Of a DNA stretch of 64,000 bases, positions 11,320 to 23,500 are shown in pieces. A program made the translations under genes and the position numbers. Within the stretch, counting starts at the first letter, position 1; each line of letters begins with the position of its first letter. This DNA comes from Aralia elata. Taxonomy: Eukaryota; Streptophyta; Magnoliopsida; Apiales; Araliaceae. The stretch spans positions 10,434,685-10,498,684 of the forward strand of contig CM068382.1 in the NCBI GenBank assembly GCA_034770075.1, given 5' to 3'. The notes below the pieces were generated by a model. It was given only the letters and a program-made list of their open reading frames with translations, did no database searches and was not told the origin of the DNA.

Positions 11320-12899
11320 CAGCTCCTATAAAATAGTTAACCAACCCAATTGGTTCCAATTAATATGGATTGACCCAACAGTTAACTAACTAGATTGTCA
11401 GGTCTACTCACAGGTATCCCCATCTTCCCTGTCATTGTTATAATCAAACCCATATATTCATCCATGGAGAAATTGTATCCCGCAATCAAAAGAAAATATA
11501 AAGGAATCAAAATCAAAGAAGTCCAACAACAATATGAGATGTGAGAGATATATTTAGAGAGAGAGAGAGAGATAGAAATACTTCTTCTCCCTTTCCCCAA
11601 ATTTTATGCTACAAGATCTATTTAGAAACGAAGACAATATTTGTTTTCAAGTTAGACATTTCAATTAAACCAGATTATTTTTATGATGATTCCCTAAAAA
11701 ATGTGAATTTGATGAAGAAATATTGCGATAGAATGAGAGAGAAGAGGGAGACGAAGAGAAGGAAAATGACTTACCGAATTGAAATTGGTAAGTTGTTTGA
11801 TTGATTTAAGAGATGTTTCTCCGTTGAACACCGAAAAATGTCGGAAAAACCTTTTCCATAGCATAAATAATAGACCTTGCAAGTGTTCTTCAACTTAGAA
11901 GTTAAGTGAGAATGAATCCCATCATCATATACATGATAATATTACTTTGGCGACAAAGAATAAATACTAAAATAGTATACAAAATGATGTGCATGATTAT
12001 GGCCGTTTATAACACCAATGGGTCTATCCATGTATGGTGAAGCATCAACTAATTATAATTTTGACGCATAATTTTGTAATCAGTTTTTGTGTCAAAAGAC
12101 AAGAAGAAGAAAAACCCGAAAGCAACTCAGAATGAAACACAACGAGAATGATAACAAAAATCAATACTAGCAGCAAGAAAAAAGAGTTCATGGTCAAATA
12201 TATGCCAAAACATTTTAAACAGAAGTAGTTACAAAGATGGAACTTCAAAAACTATAATAGAATAACTTTAAGAATAACTATAATAGAAGTTAAGAGAGAA
12301 TGAATCCCATCATCATATACATGACAATATTACTTTGGCGACAAAGAATAAATACTAAAATAGTATACAAAATGATGTGCATGATTATGGCCGTTTATAA
12401 CACCAATGGGTCTCTCCATGTATGGTGAAGCATCAACTAATTATAATTTTGACGCATAATTTTGTAATCAGTTTTTTGTGTCAAAAGACAAGAAAAAAAA
12501 AACCAAAAGCAACTCAGAATGAAACACAACGAGGATGATAACAAAAATCAATACTAGCAGCAAGAAAAAAGAGTTCATGGTCAAATATATGCCAAAACAT
12601 TTTAAACAGAAGTAGTTACAAAGATGGAACTTCAAAAACTATAATAGGAAAAAAATCTAACTGATAGGTCAAGAATGAGAGTAGACCGCCATTAGTTGAA
12701 TGTAAAGGAACAGTAGTATAAAGAAAAACAAAGGAGAAATGATCAGGTAATCACCTATAGTCGAGGAATGATCAAGTAATCACATTTTTAAAAGAAGAAA
12801 ACAAAAAAGAACAAATGAAATTTCAGAACAAATTTCAAAGACACCACAAAGTAGTTTTCTCATTTGCCATTCGTTGTAGGACAGAGGGGAAAAACAACT
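11320..12899. repeat. Tandem unit 3 of the 1.4 kb array, with extra internal duplication
   Basis: 1580 bp. It lacks the simple 190 bp sub-duplication pattern of units 1 and 2. Instead it carries a second copy of a segment of about 360 bp (AGTTAAG.GAGAATGAATCCC through CATTTTAAACAG), with copies starting near 11898 and 12289. It is closest to unit 4: both share the GAGAGAGAGAGAGATAG stretch and the 87-codon plus-strand frame. Confidence 0.85.
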
Positions 12900-14644
12900 C
12901 AGCTCCTATAAAATAGTTAACCAACCCAATTGGTTCCAATTAATATGGATTGACCCAACAGTTAACTAACTAGATTGTCAGGTCTCTTCACAGGTATCCC
13001 CATCTTCCCTGTCATTGTTATAATCAAACCCATATATTCATCCATGGAGAAATTGTATCCCGCAATCAAAAGAAAATATAAAGGAATCAAAATCAAAGAA
13101 GTCCAACAACAATATGAGATGTGAGAGATATATTTAGAGAGAGAGAGAGAGATAGAAATACTTCTTCTCCCTTTCCCCAAATTTTATGCTACAAGATCTA
13201 TTTAGAAACGAAGACAATATTTGTTTTCAAGTTAGACATTTCAATTAAACCAGATTATTTTTATGATGATTCCCTAAAAAATGTGAATTTGATGAAGAAA
13301 TATTGCGATAGAATGAGAGAGAAGAGGGAGACGAAGAGAAGGAAAATGACTTACCGAATTGAAATTGGTAAGTTGTTTGATTGATTTAAGAGATGTTTCT
13401 CCGTTGAACACCGAAAAATGTCGGAAAAACATTTTCCATAGCATAAATAATAGACCTTGCAAGTGTTCTTCAACTTAGAAGTTAAGTGAGAATGAATCCC
13501 ATCATCATATACATGATAATATTACTTTGGCGACAAAGAATAAATACTAAAATAGTATACAAAATGATGTGCATGATTATGACCGTTTATAACACCAATG
13601 GGTCTATCCATGTATGGTGAAGCATCAACTAATTATAATTTTGACGCATAATTTTGTAATCAGTTTTTGTGTCAAAAGACAAGAAGAAGAAAAACCCGAA
13701 AGCAACTCAGAATGAAACACAACGAGGATGATAACAAAAATCAATACTAGCAGCAAGAAAAAAGAGTTCATGGTCAAATATATGCCAAAACATTTTAAAC
13801 AGATAGTTACAAAGACAAGTTCAAAAACTATAATAGAATAACTATCAGTTTTTTGTCTCAAAAGGATAAAAAAAAACGCAAAAGTAACTTGGAATGAAAC
13901 ACAACGAGGATGATAACAAAAATCAATACTAGCAGCAAGAAAAAAGAGTTCATGGTCAAATATATGCCAAAACATTTTAAACAGAAGTAGTTACAAAGAT
14001 GGAACTTCAAAAACTATAATAGAATAACTTTAAGAATAACTATAATAGAAGTTAAGAGAGAATGAGTCCCATCATCATATACATGACAATATTACTTTGG
14101 CGACAAAGAATAAATACTAAAATAGTATACAAAATGATGTGCATGATTATGGCCGTTTATAACACCAATGGGTCTCTCCATGTATGGTGAAGCATCAACT
14201 AATTATAATTTTGACGCATAATTTTGTAATCAGTTTTTTGTGTCAAAAGACAAGAAAAAAAAAAACCAAAAGCAACTCAGAATGAAACACAACGAGGATG
14301 ATAACAAAAATCAATACTAGCAGCAAGAAAAAAGAGTTCATGGTCAAATATATGCCAAAACATTTTAAACAGAAATAGTTACAAAGACAACTTCAAAAAC
14401 TATAATAGAATAACTATCAGTTTTTTGTCTCAAAAGGATAAAAAAAAAACCAAAAGTAACTTGGAATGAAACACAACGAGGATGATAACAAAAATCAATA
14501 CTAGCAGCAAGAAAAAAGAGTTCATGGTCAAATATATGCCAAAACATTTTAAACAAAAGTAGTTACAAAGATGGAACTTCAAAAACTATAATAGAATAAC
14601 TTTAAACGGGAAAAAAATCTAATTGATAGGTCAAGAATGAGAGT
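12900..14644. repeat. Tandem unit 4 of the 1.4 kb array, 3' truncated
   Basis: 1745 bp. It carries the sub-duplications of both types, so it is the longest unit. It stops abruptly at GGTCAAGAATGAGAGTA, where the other units continue for about another 250-265 bp. The next base begins the 26 bp minisatellite array, so unit 4 marks the breakpoint between two unrelated repeat arrays. Confidence 0.85.
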
Positions 14645-17600
14645 AAACACTTTTGAGGGAGAACAAAAAATTTTAAGGGAGAGAAATTGAAAATATTAAA
14701 TTTTCGGAAGATACAAAAAACTTTAAATAAAGAAAAAGTGAAAAACATTTAAGGGAGCGAGATTTAAATTTTTACAAACTAAAATTTAAAAGATCGTAAG
14801 ATACAAAGTATAAATTTCGAAAGTGTTAAAAAATTTGAGAGTTGGGAAGTAAAAACTATTGAGGGAGAAAAAGTGAAATTTTTTAAGGGAGAGTTAAAAT
14901 TTTGAGTGACAAAAAGTTAAAACCTTTCAAAGGAGAAAGGGGAAAACTTTTAATGGAGATACATTTAAAAGATTCAAACATACAAAGTATAAATCTTGAA
15001 AGAGAGAAAATAAAAAAATTTGAGAGTGAGGAACAAAAAACTTTTGAGGGAGAGAAAGTTAAAAACCTTTAAGGGAGAGAACGTTAAAAACTTTTGAGGG
15101 AGAGAAAGTTCAAAACTTTTAAGGGAAAGAAAGTTAAAACTTTTAAAGGGAGAAATTGAAAAACTTTTAAGGGAGAGAAATTAAAATTTTCGGAAGATAC
15201 AAAGTATAAATTTTGAAAGAGAAAAAATTAAAATGTTTGAGAGTTAAGAAATGAAAACTTTTGAGAGAGAAAGATAAAAATTTTTGAGAGAAAAAATTAA
15301 AAGGTTTGAGAGTGAAATGAAAACTTTTGAGACTTAAAATTTTTTGAGGGAGAGAGTTAAAACTTTTGAGGTAGAGAAAATAAAAACCTTTTAAGGGAGA
15401 TAAAGTGAAAAACTTTTAAGGGAGAGAATTTGAAATTTAAAAATTCCGGAAGATACAAAGTATAAAATTGGAAAGAGAGAATATAACTAGAAACTTTTGG
15501 GGAAGAAAAAGTTAACTTTTGAGGGGCAGAAATTACAAACTTTTGCGGGAGCGAGCGAAAAATATTGAGGGAGAAATAAAAGGATCTAGAAAAAATTAAA
15601 ATCTTTTGTGAGAGAGAGTCAAAAACTTTTTAAGTTTTGAAGGTGTGAAATTTTTTGATCGAGTTAAAGTTAAAAACTTCTGAGGGAGAGGAACTTAAAA
15701 CCTGGTTAACTTTTGAGGAACAGAAATTAAAAACTTTCAAAGGAGAGAGTGAAAAATTTTGAGGGAGTAAAAGTTAAAAACTTTTAAAAGAAAGGAAGTT
15801 AAAACCTATTAAGGGAGTGAAAATGAAAAACTTTAGGGAGAAATTTAAAATTTTCGGAAACAACAAAGTATAAATTTTGAAAGAGAATATTAAAAAGTTT
15901 AAGAGTTTAAAAATAAATTGCAAGGGAGAGTTAAAAATTTTGGAGGAGAGAATGTTAAAACTTTTGAGGGTGAGAAAGCTAAAACCTTTCAAGGGAGAGA
16001 AAGTGAAAAACTTTTAAGTCACATAAATTGAAAATTTCGGAAGATACCAAGTAAAATTTTGAAAGAGAAAGTTGGGAGAGAAAGTCAAAAACTTTTGAAG
16101 GTTAGTGAAAAATTTTAGTGGAGAGGAACTTAAAAACATTTGAGGTAGAGAAAGTCAAAAAGGAGAAATTGAAAAACTTTTAAGGGAGAGAAATTTGAAA
16201 TTTCGGAAGATACTAAGTAAAATTTTGAAAGAGTCAAACACTTTTGAAGGAAAAAAAGTAAAATATTTTAAGGGAGTGCAAGTTAAAAACTTTTGCGGGA
16301 GAGAATGTGACAAATTTTAACGGAGAGGAATTTAAAAACTTTTGAGGTAGAGAAAGTTAAATCTTTTAGGGAGAAATTGAAAAACTTTTTAAGGGAGAGA
16401 AACTTGAAATTTAAAATTTTCAAAAGATACAAACTAAATTTTTAGAGAGTTAAAAAACTTTTTAGGGAGTTAAAGTTAAAAACTTTTGAGGGACAGAAAG
16501 TTATAAACATTTTAAGGGACAGGAGTGGAGAACTTTCAAGGGAGAGATATTGATAAATTTTAGGGACAAGTTTAAAATTTTCGGAAGATACAAAGTTAAA
16601 TTTTAAAAGTGAGAAAATTATAAATTTTGAGGGACAAAAAGTTAAAAACTTTTGAGGGAAGTTAAAACCTTTTAGGGAGAGAGAATGGAAACTTTTAAGG
16701 AGTAGAAATTGAAAAATTTTGGGACTGAAATTTAAAAACTTCGAAAGATACAAAGTATAAATTTTCAAAGAGTTTAAAATTTTGAGTAAAGAAGTAAAAA
16801 CTTTTGAGCGAAAGAAAGGGAAAAAATTTTGAGGGAGAGAATTTCAAAAACTTTTGTAGCAAAGAAAGTTAAAAATTTTAAGGGTGTGAAAGTTAAAAAC
16901 TTTTAAGGGAGAGAGTGGAAAAAGTTTAATGGAGTAAAACGGAAACATATATGGATGAATATTTAAAAATTCAAGAAGATACAAAGTATAAATTTTGAAC
17001 GAGAGAAATAAAAATTTGACTTCATAAGTAAAAACATTTCAGCGAGAGAGTGAAATATTTTGAGATTTAAGAAGTAAAAACTTTTGAGGGAAAGAAATTG
17101 AAAAATATTTAGCGACTGAAAGTTAAAAACTACAAGGAAGTGAAAGTTCAAAACTTTTCAGGGAGAGACAAACATTTGACGGAGAGAGGAAGTTAAATCA
17201 TTTAAGGGAGAGAAATCGAAAAATTTAGAGACAGAAATTGAATTTTTTTGAAACAAAGTACAAATTCTGAAAGAGAAAATATAAAGTTCGAGAGTTAAAA
17301 TGTACTAAGTTTTGAAGTAGAGCTAAAAACTTTTTAGAGAGTTAAAAACATTTGACGGATAGAAAGTTAAAACCTTTATGGGAGAGAATAAAAAACTTTT
17401 AAGGGAGATAGATTGAAAAAATTAGGGACAAAAATTTAAAATTTTAAAAACATACACGATAAAAAAATTTGGAGGGGGGGGTGAAAGTTAAAAACTTTGA
17501 GAGGAGAGAAAGTTAAAACCTATTAACGGAGAGAAAGTGTGAAAAGCTTTCAAGGGTTTAAAATTTCATATGCTACAAAATACAAATTTTGAAAGAGAGA

Positions 17601-19569
17601 ATATTTAAAAGTTTACGAGTTTTAGAGAAATTGTGAGGGAGTGAAAGTTTAAAAGGGAGAGATAGAGTGAAACTTTTAAGGGAGCGAAATTTGAAAATTT
17701 CATACGATAATAAGAATAAATTTTGAAAGAGAGAAAGTCGAAAACTCAAAAAGTGAATAATTTTGAGAGAGAAATATGAGAACTTTGTGTGAGTGAAAGT
17801 TCCAAACTTTTGAGGGAGATAAAGCTAAAACTTTTTAAGGGAGAGAAAGATAATACTTTTTAAGGGGGAGAAAGTTAAAAAAACCTTTTCAGAAGATACA
17901 GAGTATAAATTTTGAAAGATAGAGAGTTGGGAGAGAAAGTCAATCTCTTGGAAGCAAAGAAAGTAAAAAATTTTGAGGGAGTAAAAGTTAGAACTTTTGA
18001 GGGAGAGTGAAAATTTTGAAAGAGAAAGTTGAAATCTATTAGGCGGATAAATTGAAGAGCTTTAAGGCGAGAGAAATTTGAAATTTAAAAATTTCGGAAG
18101 AAACAAAGTATAAATTTTTGAAGCGAGAAAATTAAAAAGTTTGAGTGTTAAGAACTAAAAGCTTTTGAGGAAGAGAGCTAAAAACGTTTTAGGTAGTTAA
18201 AGGTTAAAATTTTTGAGGGAGAGAAAGTTAAAAGAATTTTAAGGAAGAGAGAGTGGGAAACTTTCAAGGGAGAGAAATTGATAAATTTTAGTGACATAAA
18301 TTTAAAATTTTCAAAAATACAAAGTATAAATTTTGAAAACGAGAAAATTATAAATTTTGAGAGTTAACAAGTAAAAACTTTCAAGGGAGAAAAAGTTAAC
18401 AACTTTTGAGGGACAGAAATTAAAAAATTTTGAGGGACAAAATTCAAAACTTTTTGAGGGACAAAAATTAAAAACTTTTGAAGAAGAGTGAAAATTTTTG
18501 AGGAAGAGAAAGTTCAAATTTTTTTAGGGATAGAGAGATAAAACACATTTGCGGGAGAGGAAGTTAAAACCTTTTGAAGGAGAGAATTGAAAACTTCTAA
18601 CTTCTAATGGAGAGAAATTGAAAAATTTAGGGACTGAAATTGAAAAATTTCGAAAGATACAAAATATAAATTTTGAAAGTGTTTAAAATGTAGTAAAGAA
18701 GAAAAAAATTTTGAGCGAGAGTCAAAAACTTTTGAGGGAGAGAATGTCAAAAACTTTTGAAACAAAGAAAGCTAAAAAATTTGCGGGAGTGAATTAAAAA
18801 ACTTTTGAGTGAGAGAAAGTTAAAATCTTTTAAGGGATAGAGTAGAAAACTTTTACAAGAGTGAAATTGAAAATTTTAGGGGCAATAATTTAAATTTTTC
18901 AGAAGAAACAAAGTATAAATTTTGAAAGAGAAAAATATAAATTTGAGAAAAGAAGTAAAAACTTTTGAGGGAGAGTGAAAAAATTTGAGAGTTAAGAAAA
19001 GAAAAATTTTAGGAAGTAAAAGTAATAAACTTTTTAGGGCGAGAAAGATAAAAACATTTGAGGGAGAGGAAGTAAAACCGTTTAAGGAAGTGAGAATGAA
19101 AATTTTTTAAGGGAAAGAAACCGAAAAAACTAGGGACAAAAATATGAAAAATTTCGGAACATACAAACTACAAATTTTGAGAGTTAAGAAGTTAAAACTT
19201 TTGAGGTAGAGTTCAAAACTTTTTAGGGAGTTAAAGTTAAAAAACTTTTGAGTGAGAAAAAGTTAAAAACACTTTAGGGAGAGAGAGGAAAACTTTCAAG
19301 GGAGACAAATTGATAAATTTTAGGGATAGAAATTTAAAATTTTCGGAAGATAAAAAGTATATGTTTTGAAAGCGAGAAAATTACAAATTTTGAGAGTTAA
19401 GAAGTAAAAACTTTTGAGGGACAGAAATTAAAAACTTTTGAAGGAGAGAAACTGAAAATTTGTGATAGAGAAAGTTCAAAACTTTTTCGGGGTGAAAGTT
19501 AAAAACTTTAGAGGGAGAGAGAGAGATAAAAGCATTTTAGGGGGAGGAAGTTAAAATATTTTAAGAGAG

Positions 19570-20510
19570 AGAATGGAACACTTTTAAGGGAAAGAAATTG
19601 AAAAATTTTGGGACTGAAATTTAAAACTTTTGGAACATACAAAGTATAAATTTTGAAAGAGCAAAAACTTTTGAACGAGAGTGTCAAAAACTTTTAAGGC
19701 AGAGAAAGTTAAAAATTTTGAGGGTGTGAAAGTAAAAAACTTCTGAGTGATAGAAAGTTAAAACCTTTTAAAGGAGAGAGAGAGTGGAAAACTTTTAAAG
19801 GCGTGAAAATGAAAATTTTAGAGACTGAAATTAAGAAATTTCAGATGATACAAAGTATAAATTTTGAAAGAGAGAAAATTGTAAATTTGAGTTACGGCGA
19901 AAACTTCTGCAGGAGAGAGTGAATATTTTTGAGAGTTAAGAAATAAAAACTTAGGACGGAGAGAAGTTTAACATAATATAGGGAGCAAAGGTTAAAAAAA
20001 TTTGGGAGTGATAGTTTAAAAAAAATTAGGAAGTGAAAGTTCAAAACCTTTCAGAGAGAGATAAAAACCTTTTAACAGGGAGAGTGAAAAATTTGTAAAG
20101 GGACAGAAATCGAAAAATTAAGGGACAGAAATTTGAAAATTTCGAAAACAAAGTACAAATTTTGAACGAGAGAAAACTAAAAAGTTCAAGAGTTATGAAG
20201 TAAAAACTTTTGATGTGTAGAGAGTTAAAAACTTTTTAGGGAGCCGAAGTTAAAAACTTTTGACGGAGAGAGTTAAAAACATTTAAGGGATAGAAAGTTA
20301 AAACCATTTACGGGAGAGAATGGAAAACTTTAAAGGGAGATAAATTTAAAAATTTAGGGACAAATTTTAAAACTACAGAACAAACAAAGTACAAATTTTG
20401 ACACAGAGAAACTTATAAATTTTGAGAGTTAAGAATTAAAAACTTTAAAAGGAGAAAAAGTTAACAACAATGGACAGAAAATAAAAACTTTTGAAGGAGA
20501 GTGAAAAGAG
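19570..20510. repeat. Higher-order block A1 within the minisatellite
   Basis: Matches 29220-30130 nearly base for base in places, for example the order GGGACTGAAATTTAAAACTT, then GGAGCC.AAG near 20240, then AACTACAGAACAAACAAAGT near 20372. Offset is about 9.65 kb. The paired block shows that large segments of the array have been copied. Confidence 0.7.
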
Positions 20511-23500
20511 AGTGTTTAAAATTTTGAGAGTAAAGAAGTAAGACCTTTTGAGCGAGAGAAAGTTAAAAGTTTTTGAGGGAGGGAATGTCAAAAACTTTTC
20601 AAGCAGAGAAAGATAAAAATTTTGCGGTAGTGAAACTTAAAAACTTTTGAGGGAGAGAAAGTTAAAACCTTTTAAGAGTGTGGAAAACTTTTAACGCAGT
20701 GGAATTTAAAACTTTAGGGGTAAGAATTTAAAATTTTCAGAAGATACAAACTATAAATTTTGAAAGAGAGAAAATTATAAAGTTGAGTTAAGAAGTAAAC
20801 ACTTTTGTGGGAAAGAGTGAATTTGAGAGTTAAGAAATGAAAACTTTTAGGAAGTAAAATTTGAAAATTTTCAAGGCAAGAAAGATAAAAACATTCGAGG
20901 GAAAGGAAGTTAAGAAAAAGTTAATAACTTTTGAGGACAGAAATTAAAACTTTTGAGGGTGAGTGAAAATTTTTGAGGAATAGAAAGTTCAAAACTTTTT
21001 AGGGATAGAAAGAGAAAACACATTTGAGGGAGAGGAAGTTAAAACCTTTTAAGGGATATAGAATAGAAAACCTTTAATGGAGAGAAATTGAAAAATTTTG
21101 GGACTGAAATTTAGAAATTTGGGAAGATACAAAATATAAATTTTGAAAGAGAATGGTGTAAGACCATTTAAGCGAGAGAAAGTTAAAAGCTTTGAGGGAG
21201 TGAATGTCAAACTTTGAAGCAAAGAAAGCTTTTTTGGAAGAGGAACCCTTTAAGAGGAAGTTAAAGCCCTTTAAGAGGAGAGAGAATGGAAAACTTTTTT
21301 GGAAGAGAAATTGAAAAATTTTACGACTAAAATTTTAAATTTTCGAAAGATAAAAATTAAAAATTTTAAAAGAGAGAGTTAATAATTTTGAGAATAAAGA
21401 AGTACAAGAGGTCAAAAATTTTAGAACGAGAGTGAAAATTTTTGAGGGAATGACAGTTAAAAACTTTTGAGGGAGAGAAAGTTATAAACCTTTTAAAAGA
21501 GAGAGAGAAAAACTTTTAAAGGAGAGAATTTTAAAATTTTCGACAAAGAATAAATTTTGAAAGAGAGAAAATTAAAAGTTTAGGAGTTTTCAAAGAAATT
21601 GTGACGGAGGGAAAGTTAAAAACTTCGGAGGGAAAGAGGGAAAAACTTTTTAAGGTAGAAAGTGAAAAATTTTGACGGCGTGAAAGTTACAAACTTTTAT
21701 AGGAGAAAAAGTTAAAACCTTTTAAGGAAGAGAGTGAAAAACTTTTACGAGAATTTTAAAATTTTCGGAAGCTACAAAGTAAAAATTGTTAAAGAGAATA
21801 TTAATTTTTAGAGAAATTGTGAGAGCGTGAAAGTTAAAAATTTTGGAGGCGGAGAAAGTTAAAATCTTTTGAGGGAGAGAAAATGAATAATTTTGAGAGA
21901 GAGAAAGTTAAAAACTAGCATGAGAGAGAGTTACAAACTTTTGAGGTGGAGACAGCTAAAACTTTCAAAGGAGAGAAAGTTTATACTTTTTAAGGGAGAG
22001 GAAGTGAAAAAACTTTTAAAGGAGAAAAACATCAAAATTTCAAAAGAAACCAAGTTTAAATTTTGAAAAAGAGAATGTTGGGAGAAAGTCAAAATCTTTA
22101 GAAGGAAAGAACGTATAAAATTTTGAGGCAGTGAAAGATAAGAACTTTTGAGGGAAAGAAAGTGAAAAATTTAGCGGAGATAAAGTTAAAAACTTTTGAG
22201 GTAAAGAAAGTTAAAACCTTTTAGAAGATAAATTGAAAAACTTTTTAAGGGACAGAAATTTGAAATTTAAAATTTTCGGAAGAAATAAAATATAAAGTTT
22301 TAAATAGAGAAAATTAAAAAGTTTGAGAGTTAAGAAGCAAAAACTTTTGAGATGGAGGGTTAAAAACTTTTTAGGGGGTTAGAAAGTTCATGTGAGAGAG
22401 AGTTAAAAACTTTTGAGGGAGAGAGAAAAACATTTTAGGGGGAGGAAGTTAAAATCTTTTAAGGGAGAGAGAATGGAAAACTTTTAAGTAAAAGAAATTT
22501 AAAAAAACTTTTGAGGGAGTTAAAATTTTCGGAAGATATAAAATATAAATTTTAAAAGAGAGAAAATTATAAATTTGAGTTAAGTAAAAACTTTTGAGGG
22601 AGAGAGTGAAAAAATTTGAGAGTTGAGATGTGAAAACTTTTAGGAAGTAAAAGCTAAAAACTTTTCAGGGCGGGAAAGCTGAAAACATTAGAGGGAGAGG
22701 AAGTCAAGAAAAAGTTAACAACTTTTGTGGGATAGAAATTAAAAACTTTTGAAGAAAAGTGAAAATTTTTTAGGAAGAGAAAGTTCAAAACTTTTAAGGG
22801 AGTGAAATTTAAAATTTTTTTGAGGGATTGAGAGATAAAACACATTTGATGGAGAGGAAGTTAAAACCTTGAGATAGAATGGAAAACTTTTAAGGGAGAA
22901 AAATTGAAAAATTTTGGGACTGAAATTCAGAAATTTCGGAATATACAAAATATAAAGTTTAAAAGAGAGGGTTAAAAATTTTGAGAGTTTAGAAGTAAAA
23001 ACTTTTGAGCGAGCGAAAGTAAAAAAACGTTTGAGGGAGAGAATGTCAAAAACTTTTGAAGCAGTGAAAGTTGAAAATTTTGCGGGAGTGAAACTTGAAA
23101 ACTTTTGAGGGAGAGAAAGTTAAATCCTTTTAAGAGAGTGGAAAACTTTTAAAGCAGTGAAATTGAAAACTTTAGGTGCAGGAATTTAAAAATTTGGAAG
23201 ATACCAAGTATAAATTTTGAAAAAGAGAAAATTACAAAATTTGAGCTGAGAAGTGAAAACTTTTGAGGGAGAAAGTGAAAAAATTTCAGAGTTAAGAAAT
23301 GAAAACTTTTAGGAAGTAAAAGTTAAAAACTTTTCAGGGTGAGAAAGATAAAAACATTTAAGGGAGAGGAAGTTAAAACCACTTAGAAAGAGTGAAAAAC
23401 TTTTGAGGGAGAGAAATCGAAAAATTTAGGGACAGAAATTTAAAAAAATTCGGAACATAAAAACTACAAATTTTGAAACAGAAAGAAGGTTAAAAAGTTC

